The notes under the pieces: generated by a model
The model's database searches: none
What the model was told of the DNA's origin: nothing
The model's input: the letters and a program-made list of their open reading frames with translations, nothing else
Assembly (NCBI GenBank): GCA_023442465.1
Contig: JAEZZQ010000007.1
Span: forward strand, 270,543 to 334,542
Origin: Bacillota bacterium
GTDB lineage: Bacteria; Bacillota; Clostridia; Lachnospirales; Lachnospiraceae
Length of the DNA: 64,000 bases
Direction: 5' to 3'
In this document: positions 1 to 8,093 of the stretch, one piece after another
Layout of the letters: each line of letters begins with the position of its first letter
How positions within the stretch are numbered: position 1 is the first letter of the stretch
Position numbers and translations under genes: made by a program

Positions 1-1459
1 TCTCTTCCGCGATTCGTCCGCCGAGGGATACCATAATATCCTGCATCATTCTTCCTTTGGTCAGGAACATCTCGTCCTTTTCCGGCAGAGGCATTGTATA
101 GCCTGCCGCACCAAGGCCCGTAGGGATAATGGATACGGTGTATACCGGTCCTACATCGGGAAGTACATGGAATAAAATCGCATGGCCCGCCTCGTGATAT
201 GCGGTAATCTTTTTCTCTTTATCTGAAATGATGCGGCTTCGTTTCTCCGAGCCAATGCCCACTTTAATAAATGATTTCTTAATGTCGTCCTGCTTTACAA
301 AAGCACGGTTGTCCATCGCCGCATTGATAGCCGCCTCGTTCATGAGATTTTCCAGATCCGCACCGGTAAAACCTGCTGTGGTCTGCGCAATCTGTTCCAG
401 ATTAACATCCTCGGAAAGAGGCTTGTTTCTCGAGTGCACCCTCAGAATCTCATTTCTCCCCTTCACATCGGGAGGACTCACCGTAATCTTTCTATCGAAA
501 CGTCCTGGCCTCAAAATAGCCGGATCGAGAATATCTACACGGTTCGTGGCCGCCATAACGATAATTCCTTCATTGGCACCGAAGCCGTCCATTTCCACCA
601 AAAGCTGATTAAGTGTCTGCTCCCTCTCATCGTGACCGCCGCCCATACCGGTACCGCGCCGTCTCGCTACTGCATCGATTTCATCGATAAATACGATACA
701 CGGAGAATGTTTTTTCGCATCCGCGAACAAATCACGCACTCTGGAAGCACCTACACCGACGAACATTTCTACGAAATCAGAACCCGAAATGCTGAAAAAC
801 GGCACGTTCGCTTCTCCTGCGATAGCCTTTGCCAGCAAAGTCTTACCGGTTCCCGGAGCACCTTCCAAAAGCACGCCCTTGGGAATCCTTGCTCCCACCT
901 TTGTGAATTTGCCCGGCTCCTTCAGGAAATTAATGATTTCCTCCAGCTCTTCTTTTTCCTCCTGAAGCCCGGCCACATCTTTAAGAGTGACCTTACTGTC
1001 CATGGAAAGTCTGGCGCGGCTCTTGCCGAAATTCATCATCTTGCCGCCGCTGCCGCTATTAGCGTTCTGCGCATTCATCATGACAAAAAAGAAAACGCCT
1101 ACTACAAGCACGAGCAGCAGAGGGAACATACTCGTCATAAACCAATTTTCCCTCGGAATATCCTTCACCTCAGGGTCCAGTCCGTAGGAAACCAGCTCTT
1201 TTTCTATTTCATTTACATTCGTAGCGTACAGAGTCTTTTCCTCTCCGTTGTTAAGCGCTACTCTGACCACTCCGGTCGGAGTTTCTTTGTTCGGCTGAAT
1301 CACCGCCTCAAGCACGGAGCCCGCTTCCAAATCGTTCGTCAGCTCTCCTCTCGTATAATCGGTCTCTTGTCCGTTCAAGCTTCTGAACATCCATGCCGCA
1401 AGGAAGAGAAGACTTAAGATAACTAAAAAGTACGTATTTAAATTCTTCTTATTATTCAA
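1..1459 (-). CDS. ftsH: ATP-dependent zinc metalloprotease FtsH (C-terminus cut by window edge)
   Basis: Membrane-anchored AAA+ protease that extracts and degrades membrane and short-lived cytosolic proteins. About 486 residues are present: an N-terminal membrane helix (about residues 8-25), an extracytoplasmic domain, a second helix near residue 113, an AAA module with Walker A GAPGTGKT near residue 197 and Walker B IVFIDEID near 258, and the zinc motif HEAGH near 424. FtsH is usually 600-650 residues, so the last part lies left of the window. The start is a TTG at 1459, six bases after a GGAGG; no ATG fits better. It precedes hpt and tilS on the same strand, the usual Firmicute order. Confidence 0.97.
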   Translation of the reverse strand, partial: MNNKKNLNTYFLVILSLLFLAAWMFRSLNGQETDYTRGELTNDLEAGSVLEAVIQPNKETPTGVVRVALNNGEEKTLYATNVNEIEKELVSYGLDPEVKDIPRENWFMTSMFPLLLVLVVGVFFFVMMNAQNANSGSGGKMMNFGKSRARLSMDSKVTLKDVAGLQEEKEELEEIINFLKEPGKFTKVGARIPKGVLLEGAPGTGKTLLAKAIAGEANVPFFSISGSDFVEMFVGVGASRVRDLFADAKKHSPCIVFIDEIDAVARRRGTGMGGGHDEREQTLNQLLVEMDGFGANEGIIVMAATNRVDILDPAILRPGRFDRKITVSPPDVKGRNEILRVHSRNKPLSEDVNLEQIAQTTAGFTGADLENLMNEAAINAAMDNRAFVKQDDIKKSFIKVGIGSEKRSRIISDKEKKITAYHEAGHAILFHVLPDVGPVYTVSIIPTGLGAAGYTMPLPEKDEMFLTKGRMMQDIMVSLGGRIAEE

Positions 1460-1534
1460 AATCAACCTCCTGTCCGCATCCGTCCAGCCTATCCGGCATG
1501 CCAGTTTCCATGCGAACATTTATAATACTATATG

Positions 1535-2059
1535 TTAATCCAGTTCTACAACGCCGATATAAGGAAGATTCCTATATCGCTGATCATAGTCAAGGCCATA
1601 GCCCACTACAAATTCATCGGGAATCTGGAAACACGTATAATCCACATGAACATCCACGACTCTTCGCTCCGGCTTGTCTAAAAGCGTACAGAGCTTCAGG
1701 CTCTTAGGGCCTCTGTCTCTGAGCATCTCAAGCAGATAGCTGAGCGTTCTTCCCGAATCAATAATATCCTCCACCACAAGTACATCCTTGTCCTTCAAAG
1801 GTTCGTCCAAATCCTTTACAATTCTGACAACACCGCTGGATTTCGTCTCGCTTCCATAGCTGGATACGGACATAAAGTCCAAAGATACCGGAACAGTGAT
1901 CCTTTTTGCCAATTCACACATAAAAAAGCTTCCGCCTTTCAAAACACACACGAGATGAACTTGTTTTCCTTCATAATCTCTGTTGATCTGCTCTCCAATT
2001 TCCTGAATTCTTTTATCTACCGCTTCCTCTGATAGCATAACTCTTACTTTTTCTGACAT
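1535..2059 (-). CDS. hpt: Hypoxanthine phosphoribosyltransferase
   Basis: Purine salvage enzyme that joins PRPP to hypoxanthine or guanine to give IMP or GMP in the cytosol. The 174-residue product has the normal family length. It carries the PRPP-binding signature VLVVEDIIDSGRTL (about residues 93-106) and the early loop LKGGSFF. A GAGGAGG lies 9 bases before the ATG. It sits between tilS and ftsH in the conserved tilS-hpt-ftsH cluster and is probably co-transcribed with them. Confidence 0.97.
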   Translation of the reverse strand: MSEKVRVMLSEEAVDKRIQEIGEQINRDYEGKQVHLVCVLKGGSFFMCELAKRITVPVSLDFMSVSSYGSETKSSGVVRIVKDLDEPLKDKDVLVVEDIIDSGRTLSYLLEMLRDRGPKSLKLCTLLDKPERRVVDVHVDYTCFQIPDEFVVGYGLDYDQRYRNLPYIGVVELD

Positions 2060-2117
2060 TTTAAGTCCTCCTCTTAATAAATTGTATCTGCAATGTTACA
2101 GTGTGTGCCCACTTGCT

Positions 2118-3623
2118 TCAGAAAGCCGGAGGCTGAATCGTAACCTGCAAGATACGTTTTGTATATTCTGTCACCTTATAATATTGACTGATGCGATGAC
2201 CCGGCACCCATAGAATATGATTGCCGTCCGCTAATACATAAAGTTCCCCTCTTTTGTTTTTCGGGATTTTTTCTCCTATCATATAATCTTTTAAAGTCTT
2301 TTTAGATAAGTCTTCATTAATGGTAAGATAATCTCCGGTTTCTCTCGTTCGGAACAGTAAAGACCTAGTTATTCTATCATAATCAAACCATTTCGTATAT
2401 GACTTTTCCGGAATAATTTGAGTTTTTTCATGGGAAAATACGGAAAATTCTGCCATTCCAAGCCCCGGAACAGATAAGCATCCGGGAATGAAAACGGACA
2501 AGGGTCCCATCCCCTTTCGCTCCTTGATCAGGCTCTTTTCAAAATCTCCATCGAATAAAATCAGGCGGTCATATTCTTTCGCCGCCGTCAGCCCGTAAGG
2601 TAAAGATACTTGCTTGCTGCCTTGCTTACTTAACAGCTTTCTGATTTCCTCCACATGGACGGAGGTGATATCCTTTCTGCTCTCCGTAAGCTCCTCCAAG
2701 GCTTTTAACAGCACCTGTTTCTGCATAAAAGGCTCCTGCGAAGCAAGCAGGTCCGCCCGAAGCACAACTCTTAAAGGCTGCGCCCCGCAGGTGTCATCCT
2801 GCTCAGTCCGGCATTCGTTGTATATCTTCTGACTCTGCTTTTTAATATACTCCTCTGCTTCCAGAAGCATATCGGCAGCCTCCCACATGTGTGTGACCGC
2901 TCCCTGGCATATTTCTTTTTCCGCCAAAGGAAGAATATGGTTACGAATCCGGTTCCTTGTATAAGTATCCTCCAAGTTCGTGTGGTCTATGCAAAAAGAA
3001 ATCTGATTTCCGTTCAGGTATTCCTCGATTTCTTCCCTCTTTAAGCACAATAAAGGGCGTATAATATTCCCTCTCACCGGCTTTATCCCGCTGGCTCCCG
3101 AAAGTCCCGTTCCACGAAACAGGTGAAACAGCATCGTTTCTACTCTATCGCCGGCATTGTGCGCAACTGCAATCTTGCCATAAGCAATTTCTCTGCCGGC
3201 AATTTTACCGTATGCGATTTCGCCATCGGTAATCTTATCATTGACCTTCTCATTCTTACTATTTTGTTCCAAAATATGCGCAAAAGCCCTATAACGCACA
3301 ATGCGCCCGGCTTCTTCCTCTGAAAGCTTCTCTTTTTTTGCGAGCGCTTGTACATCCTCTTCAATGAGAAAAAATGGCAGCCTCCGCTCCTTGCATAGTC
3401 TTTCCACATAGGCCGCGTCCTTTTTCCCTTCCTCGCGTATGCCGTGGTTGACATGTGCGACAATGAGCTTCAAGGGCATCTCCTTCGCCAGCTCGCAGAG
3501 CAGCAGCAAAAGGCACACAGAATCAGCGCCGCCCGACACCCCCAAAACAACGGTATCACCCGGCACTAGCATCTGATATCTTTCTATATATGCTTTTACT
3601 TTTGAAAAAATTCTTTCGTTCAT
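2118..3623 (-). CDS. tilS: tRNA(Ile)-lysidine synthase TilS
   Basis: Modifies the wobble cytidine of the CAU-anticodon tRNA-Ile to lysidine so that it reads AUA. The N-terminal PP-loop ATPase motif SGGADS lies near residues 30-35, followed by HVNHGIR, VAHNAGDRVETMLFHLFRGTGL and a C-terminal TilS_C domain. An AAGGA precedes the ATG at 3623. Between the first helices and the VAHN motif there is an unusual insertion in which EIAYGKIA occurs twice in tandem (DNA about 3175-3240). The reading frame stays open, so the gene looks functional. The 501-residue length is slightly above the family norm. Confidence 0.96.
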   Translation of the reverse strand: MNERIFSKVKAYIERYQMLVPGDTVVLGVSGGADSVCLLLLLCELAKEMPLKLIVAHVNHGIREEGKKDAAYVERLCKERRLPFFLIEEDVQALAKKEKLSEEEAGRIVRYRAFAHILEQNSKNEKVNDKITDGEIAYGKIAGREIAYGKIAVAHNAGDRVETMLFHLFRGTGLSGASGIKPVRGNIIRPLLCLKREEIEEYLNGNQISFCIDHTNLEDTYTRNRIRNHILPLAEKEICQGAVTHMWEAADMLLEAEEYIKKQSQKIYNECRTEQDDTCGAQPLRVVLRADLLASQEPFMQKQVLLKALEELTESRKDITSVHVEEIRKLLSKQGSKQVSLPYGLTAAKEYDRLILFDGDFEKSLIKERKGMGPLSVFIPGCLSVPGLGMAEFSVFSHEKTQIIPEKSYTKWFDYDRITRSLLFRTRETGDYLTINEDLSKKTLKDYMIGEKIPKNKRGELYVLADGNHILWVPGHRISQYYKVTEYTKRILQVTIQPPAF

Positions 3624-3740
3624 TCGATTCCTTATGTGCAGCTCTAAAATAGGACATTTTATGCACGAAAATTCTGCCTTTTAATCTTATTATCTATATT
3701 AGTCAATTTAACAGAAAAAAGCAATGTTTATCTTGTTACT

Positions 3741-3784
3741 GTTCAGCCTCCATACCGCGAAGCCAAAATTGCTGAAGGCTGAAC
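3741..3784 (-). terminator. Long inverted repeat between spoIIE-like gene and tilS
   Basis: GTTCAGCCT (3741-3749) is exactly complementary to AGGCTGAAC (3776-3784) with a 26-base loop. It begins 11 bases after the stop codon of the spoIIE-like gene, where a terminator is expected. There is no clear U-run on the minus strand, so termination is inferred only from position. Confidence 0.4.
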
Positions 3785-3794
3785 TGTGGCTTTA

Positions 3795-4994
3795 TTATAA
3801 ATTCTCCCATATGCCTGTGACCATTACCGTCATATCGTCCCGAATCCTGCCTTTGCTTTGATGCAAACAAAAATTCAATATGTAATTCGCCATTTCTCCC
3901 GGATTCTTTAATACTGCTTTTCCAATGACCTCGGGCAAAATATCCTCGCCGATTCCCTGTGCCAGCGCATCCGTTATGCCATCGGAGAGCATGACGATAT
4001 AATCACCGTCCACCAGCCTGCGCCTCGTCGTCTCCATATCCATTTCATAGAAAACTCCCAGAGGAAGATTTCTCGCCGATATTTGATCTACCAAATGCTC
4101 TCTTTTAATATAAGAAGGCGCAGAGCCTATCTTGATAAATTCACATACACCCGTATATAGGTCAATCTGGCATAAATCCAGAGTGGACATATTCTGAGTC
4201 TCACCTCCTGCAATAAGGGAGCCGTTGATCATCTGTACGGCAGTCTCCTTGCAAAAGCCCGCCTCTAAAAATTTTTCGATCAAATCCACCACGAACTCAC
4301 TGTCCTTGCACGCTTTTTCACCAGAGCCCATTCCGTCAGACAGAATCGCGGTCAGACTTCCTTCCTTTTCTTCCACAAAAGCGTAATTATCTCCGGATAT
4401 GCTCTCCGTCTCCTTTACCGCCTTCGCCACTCCGGTGAGCACATGAAACTTCGGCTCGTCCATATATTGATAACTGTCCCACTCCTTTCCGACGAAAATA
4501 GAACAGTTCCTCGCCGCTATAAGCCGGCAGTTCAACAGCACGGACAGAAGATTCCCCACCTCGTCTACACCGGGAGTCGCTCCCTTTAGAGCGCGCATAA
4601 CGAGGTTCAGTTCCTTGCGCCCATCCGCTTTTTCCAGCATATAAATATCCTTTAGCAGCACACCCTCTTCCTTCAGGGCATGGGCCAACTGCTTGATTTT
4701 GCGTTCACTCATATATACCGGTTTGTAAGCCTCTTCCGCCACCTGTGTCATAATCTGAGCCATTTCATTTAAATGATCTGCCATTAAATCACGATTTTCC
4801 ACAAGCCTCCTTCTCCATAAAACCTCCTGTCTATCGTTTACCTGTGCCTGCTCGTCCTCTTCCTCTCTTTGCATATCAGTAAATGTATTTGCCAGATCCC
4901 GAAAGGAATCTGCATACATTAAAAGTTTTCTTTTTCCATATTCCGGCAATACGCTGTCAAAGGGCGCCTCCCCGTTTACAAGCTGTTTTCTCAC
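3795..4994 (-). CDS. SpoIIE-family PP2C phosphatase, short form without membrane domain
   Basis: SpoIIE is the PP2C-type serine phosphatase that dephosphorylates SpoIIAA and activates sigma-F in the forespore. This 399-residue protein keeps the C-terminal PP2C domain (ILSDGMGSGEKA and MLSDGITDAL motifs, last ~200 residues) and a preceding cytoplasmic region (about residues 20-190). The ten-helix N-terminal membrane domain of Bacillus SpoIIE, normally part of ~800 residues, is absent. The GTG at 4994 is chosen because GGAGGG lies just upstream; an earlier in-frame GTG at 5009 would overlap that RBS. Position beside divIC/yabQ/yabP and tilS matches spoIIE in related genomes. Its exact role in sigma-F control is inferred. 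Confidence 0.85.
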   Translation of the reverse strand: MRKQLVNGEAPFDSVLPEYGKRKLLMYADSFRDLANTFTDMQREEEDEQAQVNDRQEVLWRRRLVENRDLMADHLNEMAQIMTQVAEEAYKPVYMSERKIKQLAHALKEEGVLLKDIYMLEKADGRKELNLVMRALKGATPGVDEVGNLLSVLLNCRLIAARNCSIFVGKEWDSYQYMDEPKFHVLTGVAKAVKETESISGDNYAFVEEKEGSLTAILSDGMGSGEKACKDSEFVVDLIEKFLEAGFCKETAVQMINGSLIAGGETQNMSTLDLCQIDLYTGVCEFIKIGSAPSYIKREHLVDQISARNLPLGVFYEMDMETTRRRLVDGDYIVMLSDGITDALAQGIGEDILPEVIGKAVLKNPGEMANYILNFCLHQSKGRIRDDMTVMVTGIWENL

Positions 4995-5157
4995 TCCGCA
5001 TCCCTCCACTATAATCTTTACCTGCCGCCTGTAAGTCCGGGCAGCATTACAAATTTACCGCGTGAATCATTCACACTACTCTTGTAAGGGAATATTATAC
5101 AAGAAGTGTTTTGCCGTATTTGTCAAAACCGGGACAAGAATCCGATTTTTATTGCGA

Positions 5158-5196
5158 CAAAAAATGCAGATACCGCTTACTCCGGTTATCTGCATT
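5158..5196 (-). terminator. Intrinsic terminator after divIC
   Basis: On the minus strand ATGCAGATAACCG and CGGTATCTGCAT form a stem with a 7-8 base loop, followed by TTTTTT. It ends the yabP-yabQ-divIC transcript, so the spoIIE-like gene needs its own promoter. Confidence 0.8.
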
Positions 5197-5200
5197 TATT

Positions 5201-5260
5201 ATAAGTATCCTTTACTCATTATGAGTGTCCTTTACTCATTATGAGTGCCCTTTACTCATT
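5201..5260. repeat. Three tandem 20-bp units with palindromic ACTCATTATGAGT junctions
   Basis: Three consecutive 20-base units of the form atgagtgtcctttactcatt occupy the gap between the spoIIE-like start and the divIC stop. The unit junctions create two 13-bp palindromes ACTCATTATGAGT (5214-5226 and 5234-5246). The last unit reaches into the end of divIC. A related TTTACTCAT array occurs at 23098-23155. Confidence 0.85.
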
Positions 5261-5561
5261 TATCATCCTTAAAAATAATCTCACCTTCATGTACAAGACC
5301 CAGCTTATCCTTTGCCACTTCTTCTATGTACTTTTTGGTCTGAGTATATTTCTCATATTCAGCAATTTCTTCAGCCCTCTTCTGCTCATCCGCAAGCTGC
5401 CCGGTAAGCACCTGCTCCCTCGCTTCGTATATGGCAATCTTCTGCTTCAGCTCAATGCTGTTTATGGCTACCACAACAAGCAACATAACGACTACCGTTG
5501 TCACCAGAAACATGCCAAACTTATTCTGATTTCTCTTACGGTATGCTGCCCGCCTCGCCAT
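5256..5561 (-). CDS. divIC: Septum formation initiator DivIC/FtsB family
   Basis: Small bitopic division protein that forms a complex with FtsL and DivIB at the septum. The 101-residue product has a basic cytoplasmic N-terminus (MARRAAYRKRNQ), one membrane helix (about residues 16-35, FLVTTVVVMLLVVVAI) and a charged coiled coil, ending in the typical KLGLVHEGEIIF element. A GGGAGG lies before the ATG. It follows yabQ on the same strand, as in other Clostridia. Confidence 0.92.
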   Translation of the reverse strand: MARRAAYRKRNQNKFGMFLVTTVVVMLLVVVAINSIELKQKIAIYEAREQVLTGQLADEQKRAEEIAEYEKYTQTKKYIEEVAKDKLGLVHEGEIIFKDDK

Positions 5562-5603
5562 AATAGCCTCCCTGCCTTTCTTTATGTATTGCGTATAAGC
5601 TCC

Positions 5604-6092
5604 CTAATGTTTACATAATGTTATTTTAAGCATTTTTATGCAAACCGTCAACTTCTTTTTTGTATATTTTGCCAATTTTCGCTGTTTTTTAAGCAAATCT
5701 GTGCAAAATTTCTTTAATTTTTTTAATAACCAGATTATCGGCTTGAATAGAAAGCCCAATACTTTTCGAATCAGATATATTTCTTTCTCTATACAGGTCG
5801 ATATGATTTTTACAAAATGATTACCGATAATTTTTTTATATATGAGCATGCCCATAGCTGCTCCAAAAACCGCAAACCATCTGAGTATGCCGTCATTTTC
5901 TTCATAGAGCATATAAAATACAGCAATCGCGCAGGCTACCCAGAATACGAAGTCCTCCAAGGACACAAAAAAGGGACTGTGCCGGAGAAGCCGCCTCCAA
6001 ATGAGAAAAAAATCGTATACAAAGGTAATAATAATTCCCATCAAAATAGAACTGAGCAGAAAGTATACCTCGTTTATAATGTCCTGACTCAT
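5604..6092 (-). CDS. yabQ: Spore cortex biosynthesis protein YabQ
   Basis: YabQ is a mother-cell sporulation membrane protein needed for cortex formation. The 162-residue product has N-terminal hydrophobic helices (about residues 8-27, 45-62 and 70-86) and a very basic C-terminal tail rich in lysine. It starts four bases after the yabP stop with GGTGAGG as RBS, so the two are translationally close and clearly one operon. Identification rests on membrane pattern plus the conserved yabP-yabQ-divIC order. Confidence 0.9.
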   Translation of the reverse strand: MSQDIINEVYFLLSSILMGIIITFVYDFFLIWRRLLRHSPFFVSLEDFVFWVACAIAVFYMLYEENDGILRWFAVFGAAMGMLIYKKIIGNHFVKIISTCIEKEIYLIRKVLGFLFKPIIWLLKKLKKFCTDLLKKQRKLAKYTKKKLTVCIKMLKITLCKH

Positions 6093-6099
6093 GCCTCAC

Positions 6100-6390
6100 C
6101 TATTTAAACAGCCTTGAAATAAGGGATTCACCCTTGCCGCCATACCCCGTCACTTCAGAATAGGTAAGACTGTCTATCTTGCCGTCAATATCCACCTCTC
6201 CCTTATCCAGCGTCAGCCGGCTGACATGCAGATCTCCGCCCTTGATCATCAGCATCCCCTGGTCGGTCTCCAGCAGCACCTCTTTGATATCGAAAGACAG
6301 CACGTCGCTTACGCCGCTGATAGTACATGTCCTCCTATTTGTAAGCATCAATTTATGTGTACGCTGCTTCGCAGTATTCAAATCCTCCAT
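6100..6390 (-). CDS. yabP: Sporulation protein YabP
   Basis: YabP/YqfC-type protein required for cortex assembly. From the ATG at 6390 the product is 96 residues with the family core TNRRTCTISGVSDVLSFD and LLETDQGMLMIKG. An upstream in-frame ATG at 6438 exists, but GAGGGGG lies 8 bases before the 6390 ATG, so that start is used. The intergenic distance to yabQ is 6 bases. Confidence 0.92.
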   Translation of the reverse strand: MEDLNTAKQRTHKLMLTNRRTCTISGVSDVLSFDIKEVLLETDQGMLMIKGGDLHVSRLTLDKGEVDIDGKIDSLTYSEVTGYGGKGESLISRLFK

Positions 6391-6496
6391 AAAAGAACCC
6401 CCTCTTATGTGAGATTTAGAAATTATCAGGCAGTGCACTTTACTGCCTTATATTTTCTTCTCACATTTCTCTTATAGATTATATGAGAGGCCCTTT

Positions 6497-6736
6497 TTAA
6501 ATATACCGAAACAATTCCTTCGCTTCATCTTTTTTCACGGTTTCTTGTACATCCAGCACTTCCACCTTCACATCCTTGTTGCCGAACTGAATCGTAATGA
6601 TATCCCCCTGCTTCACATTGGAAGATGCCTTTGCCGGCTTGTCATTGATAAGAACCCTTCCGGCATCGCACGCTTCGTTCGCTACAGTGCGCCTCTTGAT
6701 AAGGCGCGAAACCTTTAAATATTTGTCCAGCCGCAT
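6497..6736 (-). CDS. rqcP: S4-domain RNA-binding protein RqcP (YabO/Hsp15-like)
   Basis: RqcP binds stalled 50S subunits and helps RqcH add C-terminal alanine tails during ribosome-associated quality control. The 79-residue product is essentially one S4 domain: MRLDKYLKVSRLIKRR at the N-terminus and GRVLINDKPAKASSNVKQGD as the second signature. AAGGAG precedes the ATG. Location between hup and yabP is the usual one. A dispersed repeat (6765-6906) lies only 29 bases upstream of the start codon, inside its leader. Confidence 0.88.
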   Translation of the reverse strand: MRLDKYLKVSRLIKRRTVANEACDAGRVLINDKPAKASSNVKQGDIITIQFGNKDVKVEVLDVQETVKKDEAKELFRYI

Positions 6737-6764
6737 CTCTTATTCTCCTTTATTTATATATTAA

Positions 6765-6906
6765 ACAAAAGTGTGTTTCGCGCACTCTCACGACCAAGCA
6801 CTTTGACAGCACCACTTTTGTTCCGAGCGCGTAGCTGCGCATCTATTTCTTTTCAATAGGCGCATTTTCCTATTTAAAGAACAAAAATAGGTGTACTTTC
6901 CTATTA
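6765..6906 (-). repeat. Dispersed intergenic element, family A, copy 1
   Basis: About 140 bp closely similar to 19214-19380 and to the tandem pair at 25283-25510. Shared parts are acaaaagtgtg...cactctc, the block cttttgttcc with gcgcgtagctgcgcat, and an AATAGG...CCTATT pair. All copies have the same orientation and lie right upstream of a minus-strand gene. This copy is the most diverged. Read on the minus strand it contains MRSYALGTK..., the counterpart of a short frame in the other copies. Confidence 0.85.
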
Positions 6907-6908
6907 CA

Positions 6909-6940
6909 GAAAAAAAGAGAATCTGTCTCCAGATTCTCTT
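6909..6940 (-). terminator. Intrinsic terminator of hup
   Basis: AAGAGAATCT and AGATTCTCTT form a perfect 10-bp stem with a 6-base loop, followed on the minus strand by a run of about seven T. It starts 18 bases after the hup stop codon. Confidence 0.92.
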
Positions 6941-6958
6941 AACATTCAGCATTCGCTA

Positions 6959-7234
6959 TTATGCGTTAACCATATCCTTTAAAGCTTTACCTGCTTTGAA
7001 TTTAGGAGCCTTGGAAGCTGCAATTTTCATAACTTCGCCGCTCTGAGGATTTCTACCTTCTCTTGCTGCTCTCTTGGAAACTTCAAATGTACCGAATCCT
7101 ACTAACTGCACTTTACCATCTTTCTTTAATTCGTCTGCTACTACATCCGTAAAAGCCTTTAAAGCCTTCTCTGCGTCTTTTTTGGATAATCCAGCCTGAT
7201 CAGCCATAGCTGCAACCAATTCTGTTTTGTTCAT
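6959..7234 (-). CDS. hup: HU family DNA-binding protein
   Basis: Histone-like nucleoid protein that bends and compacts DNA as a dimer. The 91-residue product has the standard length, with MNKTELVAAMADQAGLSKKDAEKAL at the start, the GFGTFEVSKRAAREGRNPQSG arm region and APKFKAGKALKD at the end. A strong AGGAGG precedes the ATG, and a perfect terminator follows. It is probably a highly expressed single gene. Confidence 0.97.
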   Translation of the reverse strand: MNKTELVAAMADQAGLSKKDAEKALKAFTDVVADELKKDGKVQLVGFGTFEVSKRAAREGRNPQSGEVMKIAASKAPKFKAGKALKDMVNA

Positions 7235-7366
7235 GATGAACTCCTCCTGTTATAATGAGTTTTCGTATTATTCTTCTTAGCAATCCCCTCTTGGAAACGC
7301 CTATACATATTTATAGACGTTTTCCGCCCATTTGTCAAGGGAAATCTAGCTTTTTTGCCCTATTTT

Positions 7367-8083
7367 TCAAGGTTTTTCCAGTGGTTCATATTTATCTATA
7401 ATATCTTCTATTCTATCGGTCAGAATCTGTTCGCCCGATGTCTTAAACCTCCCGGCTATATGACATATATTTATGAGCATATCTCCGATTACTTTCTCTG
7501 CCTCATCGCTTTCTTCCTCCGGTCGGAATTCTGCCATTTTTCTAACAGCTTCCTCCAGTGCATTTACGTTTGAGGCATAATCACCTCCCGCTGCGTAGAG
7601 CTTGTCCGCCTTCTTCAACACCTTTGACGCTCTCGTAAGTGCAGGAAGTTCCATAGGAATCTCGCGTAACGGGGATTCTATCCATGCCTTGCCTTCTTTT
7701 TCCTTCTTCTTTATCTCGTCCCAGCTGCTTCGGATACTCTCACCATCCTTTGTTTCACTCTGGCTGAAGACGTGGGGATGTCTTCTTATCATTTTCCGGC
7801 TTATTTCATCAATGACATCCTCTAGCGTAAAGAGGCCTTCCTCTTTGGCTATCTGAGAATGCATTACTACCTGCAGGAGAATATCCCCCAATTCCTCCCG
7901 CATATTTTCCGCATCCCCGGTCTTGTCATAAATACGGATGGAGGCAACGAGCTCCGCCGCCTCCTCCATCATACAAGGCTTTAAGCTGGCATGAGTCTGC
8001 ACTCTGTCCCAAGGGCAGCCCTCCTCGCTTCTTAAAGTCTCCACTATTCGAATAAAATCTTCCATAGAATATTGTCTGTCCAT
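7367..8083 (-). CDS. mazG: Nucleoside triphosphate pyrophosphohydrolase MazG
   Basis: All-alpha NTP pyrophosphatase that hydrolyses (d)NTPs to monophosphates and pyrophosphate. The 238 residues contain two MazG-type halves: GCPWDRVQTHASLKPCMMEEAAEL and EELGDILLQVVMHSQIA in the N-terminal half, and EEAVRKMAEFRPEEESDEAEKVIGDMLINICH in the second. It starts 10 bases after the PEGA-protein stop with GGGAGAA as RBS, so it is co-transcribed with that gene. Confidence 0.93.
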   Translation of the reverse strand: MDRQYSMEDFIRIVETLRSEEGCPWDRVQTHASLKPCMMEEAAELVASIRIYDKTGDAENMREELGDILLQVVMHSQIAKEEGLFTLEDVIDEISRKMIRRHPHVFSQSETKDGESIRSSWDEIKKKEKEGKAWIESPLREIPMELPALTRASKVLKKADKLYAAGGDYASNVNALEEAVRKMAEFRPEEESDEAEKVIGDMLINICHIAGRFKTSGEQILTDRIEDIIDKYEPLEKP

Positions 8084-8093
8084 ATTTCTCCCG

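Noticed and set aside
3730..3790. Possible third copy of repeat family B (starts gttactgttca)
   Set aside because: Only the first 11 bases match; the rest forms a different inverted repeat.
5201..5260. CRISPR-like array
   Set aside because: Units are adjacent 20-mers without spacers, and no cas gene is present in the window.
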